This document shows positions 1-11,200 of a DNA stretch of 64,000 nt, piece by piece. Under the pieces are notes generated by a model. The model was not told the DNA's origin. It worked only from the letters and a program-made list of their open reading frames with translations, and searched no databases. The stretch comes from Engraulis encrasicolus (taxonomy: Eukaryota > Chordata > Actinopteri > Clupeiformes > Engraulidae), in contig NC_085868.1 of the NCBI RefSeq assembly GCF_034702125.1, forward strand, positions 47,228,778 to 47,292,777. The letters are read 5' to 3'. The translations under genes and the position numbers were made by a program. Every line of letters begins with the position of its first letter. Within the stretch, counting starts at the first letter, position 1.

Positions 1-849
1 CGCTGTGGCGTGGAAAAGAGGGGAGGAGAACAGAGCAGAGCACAAAGAGGAGAGGAGAGGAGAGAAGAGGAGATGAGCAGAGCACACAGAGGAGAGGAGA
101 GGAGAGGAGAGGAGAGAAGAGGAGACGAGCAGACTAGGACAACAGAGTGGAGCACATAGAGGAGAGGAGGGAAGAGTTGGGTAGGGTAGAGTAGAGTATA
201 GTTCAGTATATTTCACAAATTCCGCGAGAGAATTGGCTGAGTCAGAAACACTTGTGTGTGCTCTTCTGCTTTCAGGGTTTGAGGAAGGGTAGAGCAAAGT
301 AGAGTCAAGTGAAGTAGAGAGTAGAGTAGAGCAGAGTAGAGATGCTCTAATAATCTGATGGAAATGAAGGTGTCCAGCAGGACTTTCCTTCGCATCATGA
401 CTTGCTGTGTCAGTATCATTTGTGTGTGCTGCTCTATTGCCATGGTTGGATGTGTTTGAAGAACAAACATTGTCAGCATCACTTGCTGTGTCAGTAACAT
501 GCACGCACGTGTGTGTGTGTGTGTGTGTGGTTTCGAGGCAAATAATTAACCACTTGACACTTCAACATTGGTATAGGCTACTGTAAAAAAAAAAAAAAAA
601 AACATTTGGAATACACCCAACGGAAAGCATACAATCAAAGAAAGTCAACAGGCTGCATGGATCTTGGTTGTGTCTTAGAAAACAGCATGTTTATATCTTA
701 CTTCCTTATGGTTATATTATGTTTATGACTATCAACACCATTGTGGTTTTTTTCATTGTTGGTTCTATGCTCCCATTCATTTGTCAGTCAGGCTTATAAC
801 AGGTGCTGACAACAATTATGTAATAATTAGCCTATAACAGCACGCTTAC
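1..849. other. No exon seen; purine-rich and repeat DNA, probably gpr180 intron 2
   Basis: This stretch lies downstream of the second gpr180 exon on the minus strand and is probably intron. Positions 1-200 are almost pure G/A with degenerate GAGGA repeats. A degenerate unit containing GCTGTGTCAGTA followed by TTGTGTGTGCT recurs around 229-265, 396-437 and 476-503. A short GT run sits at 511-528 and a run of A at about 585-602. I looked for the next GPR180 exon on the minus strand and did not recognise it, so it is probably outside the window. Confidence 0.5.
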
Positions 850-1327
850 TTGACAGTTGGGCATGGGAAAGTCTGTCCAGACAGCTCAGATTGTCGAAAC
901 CCTGCACGTCATTGAACATCAGCAGTTTTGCCTCCTTCTGAATGGCCACTGGCACATTTTCCAATCTGTAGACCATCAGTCCATCTCCAGCTATAAATAA
1001 AATACAACGGGTTGTTACACGTACAGCTTATTTAGTTAGCGAATCACTCCTTCATATGACAATTTTCTTGACTAAGCTACAATAAATTGTAGGCCGATTT
1101 TTAATATACTTGTTTTCTTATACAGGAATAACAACTCACGGCTGTGAGATAATTTGCCGTATTCTGAGTATCAATATGCAGCTACCTTGATAGAAGAATT
1201 TGGTGATGTATTGCCCATTCGTCTCTCTCGCCAAGTCGCTTCTAAAAACACCGGATACAGTCTTGCCGTTCACAAAGAAAACACATTGTAGCAAGAATGT
1301 AACTGTTGCAGTCGCGAACGTATACAT
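850..1327 (-). CDS. gpr180: GPR180-like protein, N-terminal two exons (partial)
   Basis: This is the 5' end of a minus-strand gene that runs off the left edge. Coding exon 1 is 1327-1186. It starts at the ATG complementary to 1325-1327 and ends at a GGTAGC donor. Exon 2 is 990-850, after a TTTATAG acceptor and before a GTAAGC donor. The joined frame begins with a hydrophobic signal peptide of about 21 residues, MYTFATATVTFLLQCVFFVNG. It continues with KTVSGVFRSDLA, GDGLMVYRLENVPVAIQKEA and a stretch with one cysteine ending LSHAQLS. The GKT-G-F start, the region matching the human VRINNI/KEAKL part and the SEKLSKAQL-like end agree with the extracellular N-terminal domain of GPR180 (intimal thickness-related receptor), as I remember it. 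GPR180 neighbours TGDS in mammals, which supports the call. Exons for the seven-helix part are not in the window. The gene could still be a close GOLD-domain relative. Confidence 0.82.
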
Positions 1328-2237
1328 TGTAGCGCGGCCGCCTGTTTCTTAAATGTTTTCAATCTCTTAAATTGCGACAATGAATGGAAAATGCTCCACA
1401 GACAGCTCCCTTTCGCAGACGATTTGATGGAGCCACGTTCCAACCAATCACCAATGAAGAGGTCATGTATTTCACTGCGATGTAGCCAATGAGCGCTCAA
1501 AGTAACGGGGGACAGAAAACCAAGCAACGCAGGCATCTGACATGAAACGTGTCAACATTGCCGTAAAGCGCTTAAGCCGTCGTGAAAAGGACCAAGCCGC
1601 TTGCCATTCGCTTGTGGATACTCCACTGACTTGTGTTGAAGCGCTCGGAGGAACATGGCTTTTCTATCCTTTATGGCTTTCGGGACAGGCTAATCTAACA
1701 GGTCAAGATTACCGTATACGAAACGTGTAACGAGGACAGCTGTCTGTTGGTCTTCTCGGTTTTGGGTGTTAAGATGTGTTATGAAACAGCACTTGCCTAG
1801 GTTGGGTTGGCTTTTGTAAGGAGAAAGAGTAATTACTGAGTAGACTACACAGCTGTCGGTATCTCAGTCTAGTCTCTGAGGAGGGGAACCTGAGCTTTAA
1901 ATTGCCTACAACTACAGCTGTCAGGACAAAGCTACTACCAGCATTTTTGTTGTCCCACGCCAGCTATTACCTGACCTGGGATGGGACAACAGCGATGTTG
2001 TTTAACAGGACAACTTTTGAGAAGGTTAGGCCTACCTTCCTAAGAGGTTTACCTACCTAAGAGGTAGGTAAATTGTAAAAATTTGTGTTTTTTGCTATTT
2101 GGGCTGTGCTTTTTCTGACGCCAGATGACCCTACTTCAGTGAATGTGCTTTCTGTCTGTCAACTTCCTAGTTGCAGAGTGGCCACAGCACAGAAGTTTAC
2201 TGAGCAAGCCAAGTGAGATTGCTTGGACCAGGGGGAA
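1328..2237. promoter_or_regulatory. Shared gpr180/tgds head-to-head intergenic region
   Basis: About 910 bases separate the minus-strand gpr180 start codon from the plus-strand tgds start codon, so the two 5' UTRs and promoters must share this interval. It contains a GCGGCCGC site just upstream of gpr180, CCAATCACCAAT at about 1443-1454 and CCAATGAG at about 1486. CCAAT boxes without an obvious TATA box are typical of divergent housekeeping promoters. Transcription starts cannot be placed from sequence. Short open frames here look like chance. Confidence 0.6.
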
Positions 2238-5200
2238 ATGGAGTCTAAGACTGTCCTGGTGACTGGAGGTGCGGGCTTCATGTGAGTAAACCACTGCAGT
2301 ATACTATGTATTAAGAAGATAAAAGATACTGTAGTATACAGTAGCCTATGTCTTAATTGCATTATAAATAATGTTCCTTCCCTGTAGTGGGTCTCACCTA
2401 ATCCTGTCTTTAAGAACGAAGTACCCCAACTGGAAGATCATCAACCTGGATAAAGTGAGTCATTGGTGTTGACTGTGTAACCAGTTTTGATCTGGGGAGT
2501 TGTTTTTTCATGTTACTTTTTTCCAAACTCCAGAATTCCGAGTGTTAACTTTACTTGTTGCTTTGTTTGTATTCCCACTCTGATCGCAGCTGGAATACCC
2601 TTCGAGTCTATGCAATCTGAAGCTGACTAACCTGGTCAGGAACTACAGGTTTATTGAGGTACATTAACATATTGCTACCTTCTCACATGCATATATTGGT
2701 ACTTCGATGCCCTGACAGTTGAGATGTAAGTGGGACAATGTAAGCTTCAGCAAACTTACAGACTATCCTGATCAGTATCCAGTTGTGTAGTTGGGATTTT
2801 TAAAGTGGGGGTATGCGATTTGGGAAGTCATCAATTAATTAGACAACTTATCATGTCAACGGAGGTGCTGTCAAATGGCATTGGCCAATGACAAACAACA
2901 CAACACAGCATTTGGAGAAAATGGTGGAAGAAACGATTGATGTCTGCGGTGGAGATTGGGCCACTATTTAGTGCCGCAGCACGTGACATCACTCAATGTG
3001 AAGTGAATGGGAAAGCAGCAAATGCAGCTGACAGATGCATGTGTGTGATCTTCGCGTTATCGGTCAGACAGAGGCAGAGGTTGAGGAATGGAAGGCAAGT
3101 TGAGTCAGGGGCAGACAAACTGGATTGAGAAAGTAAAAGTCTTGCCAGACATTGCATCTGTCTTTGCTGCCTGTGGTGATTTCAATAATTAGCTCATCGA
3201 CACAGTGACCCCATGAAGGGATGTAGTGATTAGCATCAGCTAGTACAGGGTTTCCCAAACTGTGGTGCGTGCACCCCTGGGGGTGCGCAGCCTGCCGTAA
3301 GTGGGTGCGCGAGCTGAATAGAGCAATGGTGGATATGTGAGTTTTCATCCAGCATTGATGTACATTAAGTAGTTGTATGGTGAGTTGTATGCTGGAAGGG
3401 TCCATCTGAAGTGTAGTTTAACTCCTAGACAAAAAAGAGGTTTCCCCAAAACAACTGTGCATAATGTGCAGTGAATGCGCAGTGAATTATACTTGCGTGG
3501 CCATCAGCACACCAAAATATTCACTTAGGGGGTGCGCAAACCACTCTGAAATGTACAAGGGGGTGCGCAGGGGAAAAGTTTGGGAACCGCTGAGCTAGTA
3601 AGTTGATTGAATTAGCAGGAGCAAATATGTGGCAGGGTTTTTACTTTCTGAAAGCAGAATGTCCACCCCTGGCCTGGGTTGGGTTGCTGAAGCAGAGGAG
3701 TCAAACAGACAGTCAGACAGATTAAGTCCAGATACAGACACAGATACACATACTAACAGGATACAGGGAAACAGACAGGACTTCAGGTTGGCCAGGAGCA
3801 CACAACATAACACGCACCTGTACTCTTTTTTTTACCAAGATGATTCTGAATAAATGAGTGTGTGTGGGCGGGGGGCTATTTTGAAGGTGGAAGTGGGCTA
3901 GTTATGGTTATGGTTATGGTGCATTTTATGGCAGTCTGTGCATTGCACAGCGTGCATGCACTCTGCAAAATTACAATGCATTCTGGTTAGGAATATGTAA
4001 CCAGAATGCATTGTAATGGCGAAGTGCCCATGCACAGACTGCTGCAGCATGCGGCATCTCAAACCGTGACGCATTTCGCAATAGAACAGCTTTGTTTGTT
4101 CTTCGACACACTTCATGACTCGACTGTATGTTAGTAGTAATAGTGCGTAATAGTTTAATAGTGCGTATGCTGTTCAATGGATGTTATGTAATAATGTTGT
4201 TTGTCCTTGTATTACTCAGGGGGATATATGTGACCAGCACTTCATCAACTGTCTCTTTGCTACTGAGAATATTGACATAGTCTTCCATTTTGCTGCTGAA
4301 ACTCATGTAGGTGAGTCACTGTTAAGATGGATTTCTGTTGCTAAACCACTGCATGAACAAAAAAGGGATTGCTGCCTCTCCCTCACAAAGAAGACAGCAG
4401 AGAACTTTGTATGTACGTCACGAGGAAGTCAGTAGGAATGAATTCCGCGAAGTAGACCCTTGCGATTCCAAGACCAACTCTCTTTTCATTAGGCTAGAAT
4501 ACATTTTTTATGTTTTTTTGAGGGGGGAGGGGGGTATTTTGACAGATGATAGGGAGTGAAGGGGGAGAGAGGTGGGGATGAGTTTGGAATTGACCCAGGC
4601 AAGACTTGAACTTGGGTCCCCCGGCCATGGGCATGCAAGCACATGTGTGGACACTGGACAGGACAGGTGCGTAACATTCTGCAACACAGCATCCTCCTAT
4701 TTCTATAATTTTACTTAATGAAGCAGCCATTTTCAGTTTAGCCAAGTTTTTATGAAAAAATATATTCTTGGGGGCTTTTAAGCCTTCTTTCAGAAAGGAC
4801 AGTTTCAGACTGTGACAGGAAATGAGTGGGAGAGAGAGAGATGGGTGAGGACCGAGAGATGACGTTGGGCTGGAATCGAGCCCAGGTCCCCAGCACCACA
4901 GCACAGTGCTCTAGCCACCTGAGCTACGGCCGAGGCCAGTTTAGCCAATATTTACAGAGGCCAGTTTAGCCAATATTTACAGTGACCCAACTCGTCAATT
5001 AAAATGTTACCTTTTCCTCCTCCCCCTCAGACAACTCGTTCCTCTTTCCATCTAAGTTCATGGCCGTCAACGCAGAGGGCACTCGCGTGTTGCTGTCCGC
5101 TGCTCTTGAAACTGGAATCGAGAGGTTCATCTATGTGAGCACAGACGAGGTGTACGGAGCCAGCAGTGAGGAGGTGAGTATATCAGTTAAAACACTTCAT

Positions 5201-8200
5201 AATGCAGGGCTCTCAAGTCTCACTCTTTGAGAGTGTGACACACACATCTGAGCTTGTTCACACTCTCACACGCCACACATGGTATTTCACACTCTGAAGT
5301 TTTGATAACTTATCCAATCGGCGCACATTAATTCATCCATCCTAATTGCAATTTTAACAGCTACATTTTCATTTTTTTTCTCGGGGGAGAAACCCCCGAA
5401 CCACCAATAATTAGAATCAATCTCTGAGTGACCATCCCCAGCTGCTTTTATTTTATAACTCGAGCACTGGTTAGGGCTAGAGCTGTAAGCATATTGAATA
5501 AATAGTGTATTTGGTCTAATGAAACCTTTTAACTAGCTGCATTGAAGGGAAACCTAGTGTCGATGGGTGACAGGTCGATGTCGATTTATTTTATTATTAT
5601 TTTTTCTAAATCTCACTCCAAACAATCTTCAAAAATTGAGAGCCCTGATAATGTAACCCAGTGGTTCCCAAACTTTTTCTGCTGCCACACCCTTTTGGAC
5701 TTGAAGCAACACCAGGGATGGCAATAAGCACCCGTCCATCTGCCAATGACGGGTGAATTTGGCCTTTGGCAGGTGAAATATGTCAACACACCCGTCACCT
5801 TAACAGGGGAAAATTTTCTACAGGCACCAGGTTAATGCTGAATTATACGCAGCATCCAGCATCAAAGGTTTAAGCAAATTGGTAATGAATATTTATTGGC
5901 ATCACACTAACTGAATTTATCACCTCTGACACAGTATTGATCAGAAAATGATCTTACTTGGCATTACAATGTTTGGAACGGTTGAATATGAACTGGTAAA
6001 AATGGTGACTGGTAAAAATTGTGAGTGACTGGTAGATTTTAGAATCTAGCCTACCTGCCACAATGACTGGTGGGGAAAATGTTTAAGTTCCACCCCTGAG
6101 CAACACTACCATTTTTGGAACCATTTTCTGTTCTTTCAGTCATTCTATTTGTCTGGTTGATGTTACTCCCAGTTCCAAGCTAGCAACTACCATTACAGCT
6201 AGCCGCTAGCTGGTCCCTTAAGCTTGAATGATAACTGTTAGCTTGGACTTTGCATTGCCAGACTTTGCATTGCCAGACTCAGAAAACGCAGAAATGGCAC
6301 CGTATCGCTTGAAGAATATTTTCATGACACTCTTCCCCACAATTTCGAAATGGCAAACATTTGTTGTCCCTTAGTATTGCAATATTTTCATTTGAAAAGT
6401 AAGTACATGAATTGACTATTCAAGTGAGCATCGTGACTTATATCTTATTAAAGGTTTTATGCACACAGTCGCTTCTCTCTGTGACACAATCCACCCCACC
6501 CTTACCTCAATTTTGGGAATGACTGGTGTGACTATTAACTACTGCTCTACCAAAGACTATCTCTTCATTATAATAAACTAAACCTTTAATGTCACAAACA
6601 CATTCCATTTATCTTCACTTGAAGGACAACACCGGAGCAGCACAGATGTATTTCTTTGTGTTTTTTATTCAAGTGCACAACATGACTAACATTTCGATGG
6701 TTAGACCATCTTCATCAGAGTACATTCCATTTATCATATGAGATTGCTGTTGATGATAATGATGACAACTGAAAACACAGAAATATCCAGAAAGGAAAGT
6801 TGAACATTGTTCTGAATATACTGTAACTGTGACATCAACTTAATTGTGATCAATTATTTTGACAAGTATAAGTCTTTTTTTATCTTTTCTTATTTTAAAC
6901 TGTCTCTTTCAACTGCAAACGCAGAGAAATGTTTATTTGTCTGTCTGTTTCAGGACTTTGACGAATCATGTCTCCATAGACCAACAAATCCTTATGCTGT
7001 GTCCAAAGCCACAGCTGAAAACATTGTGATGTCCTTTTGGGAAAAGCACAAGGTGAGTTCATGCTCTGCATCATGAAAAATAGAAATTGCACGAAATGGA
7101 AAGCATGATTAAGTTTCTCTGATTTGTGACTACATTATGCTGTATGTGTGGACTCTGAACTTCAGCTGTTGATGGGGTGACAAGGCTGTCATTTTAGTTA
7201 GATTTGTTGTTATTTTTTTAAATACTTTTGGGGGGCTTTTCAAGCCTTTATTGATTATTATTAGACGGGTGAGTGGAGGAGAGTCAGGAAGTGAGTTGGG
7301 AGAGAGAGATGGGGAAGGGCCGGCAAAGGACCCGGGCCATGAATCGAACCTGGGTCGGCAGCACAGTAGACGAGTGCCCTACAGTTAGCGCCACGGCAGG
7401 GGCATTTCAGAAAATAAATAAGGTCACTCACAGAAGAGACACTGGCGGTTGAACATTGACTCTTAGATGAAAGTCGATCTGACAACGTTGTCTATTATAT
7501 CTCTGCCTGGGCCTAAAAAACCCTGCCATGTGCACATCATCACAATATTGGTCGTTTTATTGACTATATCTCTGTCCAGAACTGTACAGAAGCATTTGAT
7601 AGATGGCCATTGAGCTTGCCTTTGGGAACTCGGTTCTAGATTTGTGGCAGTTGCTGCAATGGTCTATGAGTCAGAGGGTTGCAGGTTCAAATCCCACCCT
7701 AACCAGTAGGAAATGGCTGGAGTGCCCTTAAGCAAACACCTAACCCCTACATTACTATGCTATGGGGACTCTAAGAGTGCTTCTTAATATGTGACCTTGC
7801 CTCCTCCACTTGCGGTTGTCTCCTCGCCCCTCCTCCTGGCCCCTCCTCCGTGGAGAAAATGATAAAGTTTCCCAGCTGTCAGCCTAGCCACAACAACCTT
7901 TGAGGGACTGTTTTTCATTCACCATAACAATTGCAAACGAGAAAAAGACTCTACAATTGAGCTTTTGCAAGATATTGAAATATAATGCTGTTGTCAGTGA
8001 TGTCATCATGACGAGAAGCGAGTGGAGGAGGCAAGTGGAGGAGGCAAGGTCCCATATTAAGATGCACTCTAACTAATACCCTGTAATAATAACTGTAGGT
8101 TGATTTTGATTAAAAAAAAAAATTAGCTTCAGAATGCTGCAACAAGGCCAACAGACTGTGTTAAAGAAAATGTGTTCTCTGTCTGCAGTTACCAATCGTC

Positions 8201-11200
8201 ATAACAAGGAGCAACAATGTATACGGACCACGACAACATTATGAAAAGGTACATTTGCTCTTTTTGACCACTATGCTTTGTGCATCATGTTAATATCAAC
8301 GGTTAACACTATGGTAACGCAATGTTATTTGTATTTTGTATGGCATACTGCACATGTAAATTAAAATTTTAGCATAACATCTAACAACACTTTGATGATT
8401 TAGTGATGCATGAATTGTTGAAGTTGAATGACGTAGCTTTTTTCACAATTTGAGGTCTATGATTTATGATTTTCTAGATCATTCCAAGGTTCATATCTCT
8501 GCTTTCTAAGGATGAAAAATGGTGAGTCAAAAATGTCTGTTATTCTGTTATTCTTGTAATTCAGCTGCCTGACTATACTAACTATACTATTTACAATCAT
8601 ATTTAGTGATGTATGCATCCAACTGTCAACTTAATTCTGTTATTTTCCTGGCAGCCAGAATCAAGTAATTTGTCACAGGCTCGGCCTTCATTTTGCATAA
8701 GCCACGACCTTGTTGCGTTGTGCGCTTAATTTTTAATTTAGGTGCTGGGGGAGAGGCAAAGGTTCACAGAAGAGAATCTGTGGTAGATGGAAAAGGCTGT
8801 GTGCAAAAAAAGACTTGTTGTACGCTCCGGGAGCTGGTTCCTCATGCTGCTATTTCGTCCGAAAGTCTTGATGTATGCTCCAATGAGAGACCGGGGCCCC
8901 TTACTGAATATCTTGCCCAGATGAGTGGTATTGTATCATAACGTTGTCAATAGTAGTCAATAATAATGTCAACTATCTGTTGTACAGCACAATTCAGGGT
9001 TCGGGCCTCCAGTCACGTCACTTCCTGTTTGTGGATGATGCCATGGATGCCTTCCTGGTTGTCATGGAGCAGGGCATTGTGGGAGAGATCTACAACATCG
9101 GGACCAATTTCGAGATCACAGTCATCCAACTGGCCAGAGAGCTAGTGAGGATGGTGCGTGCAGGTTTCTGATTTATTACATTATACTTAGCTGACATGTT
9201 TATCCATCGTGACTTAGAGTTATTTAGTAGTAGTAAGTCCAGCACTCTAACCATTGACCCATGGCTGCCTCCATAATTTTGCAATTATAATGTAGAGGCA
9301 CTGACATTTGGACTAAACAAGTCCTGTTGTTCCCTTCAAATTGCACTGTTACCTTTGCCATTTCTGGCTTTAACTTGGCATCACCATTAGAGGGTAAATT
9401 GGGCTGTAGCTCTCCGACATTCCTCTGCCTAAAGCCACGCTCCCCCATTATTGGAAATAGGCTAATTTCCTGCATACACTGAAGTTAAATAAGAAACACC
9501 ATAACATACAAGAAACGTACTGCTTTTGGTTTTGGGGTACTGACAAGTCAAGGGTAGCATCAGAGCAACCGCATATTGAAATGGACAGAAATTCTACATT
9601 AACTGTGATTTGTTGTTCCTTTTTCTTTTCTTTTCCACCTCTAACAGATGAAACATGTTCCAGAGGATGAGCTTGATGATTGGCTGTTGTATGTTAAAGA
9701 CAGGTGAGTGGAATTCTCTCTCTTGTCTAATTGAATCTCATATAACCTAATCAACATAATCCCTCCTATACACATGACCACAAAAGACACAAGTGGTCGA
9801 TTTGTTGATGTGTAAATGGTCCAATTAATCATGAAAAAATAGTGTTGATTTTCAATGTCCATTTGGAAAGAGAAATTTTGGGAAATAAAAAAGCAAAACG
9901 AGGGTGAGTGTATGGACCCTCTACGTATACTCCATTTTACTTAAGATCTGTATGAGTCTTTGATTTGCACCTGCATTTTGGATAAAATGTGGGGTTTTTT
10001 TGTTCCTATACTGTGCTGTATTTCACTATTTCACTAGGCCCATCAATGACCTGAGGTATCCGATTAATTCCAACAAGCTGTGTAAACTTGGCTGGAAGCC
10101 CAAGGTGTCATGGAGTGAGGGGATTCGAAGAACGGGTGAGTTTTGTGTTTGTGTGTGTGTGTGTGTACATGTGCGCTCGCGCGCTCGTGTGTGTGTGCAT
10201 CAGAGCTGGACCAGGACAAAAACAGCAACATTTTTGTGAGACCCCCTCTTGTCTAAATTGTGGGCCAGTCTCTTAGAAAATCAGCCCTTGAGGCCCAGCA
10301 GTCCTCGTATGCCCGATTTCCAGTTCTCTGCATGTGTGCGTGCGGTGTGCGTGTGTCCTGAGTGCCACAGGTCCCAGGCACTCAGCAGTATATCCACAGG
10401 AAGAAGGGAATCTAGCTACTCCTAATTAAAAGGCCAACATATTTTGACCACATGTGTCTTGGTCTTCATCAGGGCAAAGCAAAGACAAAGATAATTGAAT
10501 TAAAGTTAAACCCCAGCCCTGGATCAGGTGTAGCATTTTTCTTTTTTTAATTGGTCTTTTAAAACTTTATTATGGACAGGACAGTATGAGAGGTAGACAG
10601 GGAGACGGGGAGGGGTCGGCAAAGGACCCGAGCCAGGAATCGAACCCGGGTCAGCCGCATGGCAGGAGAGTACCCTACCGGATGGCCACGGCAGGGCCTG
10701 GATCAGGTGTACAAGTATGCCTAGTTTACATTAGACTGTAACTGTATTGTTTCCGTGGGTGCACTGTGTCTTGTGAAAAAATGACTCCACAGATGGAACG
10801 ATTTGAATCCGCCAGAGCCCGCATATTCACTCCAGCACGGACCTCATCCGGCACTGTGTAATCGCTGAAATCCAAGGATACGCTCTTCTATTTCATTGTT
10901 TATGGTGGCTTGCGCATGCCCTGATGATAATAATATTAATAATAATAATAATAACTTGGTTTTATATAGCGCATTTCAAGTAAGCCAAGGTCGCTTTACA
11001 AAAGGAAAGTGGGCAGGGGATGATAAATGGGTGTTCACATTTCAGGCATTTTTGCGTTACAGGTAGACTGGGAAAGCTTTGGTTGCAGGCACAGAACTGA
11101 TGTGTGTGCACTCAAATTGTTTCCAGTCTGTAATTTGGTGATTCGTTGCTGTCTAAGTGCAGTGTTAAGTTCATTGCCAAAACTGCTCCTGCCAAGGCAA

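Noticed and set aside
2937..3128. Short open frame in tgds intron 3
   Set aside because: It has no similarity to known proteins, lies in an intron and has no conserved start or splice context.
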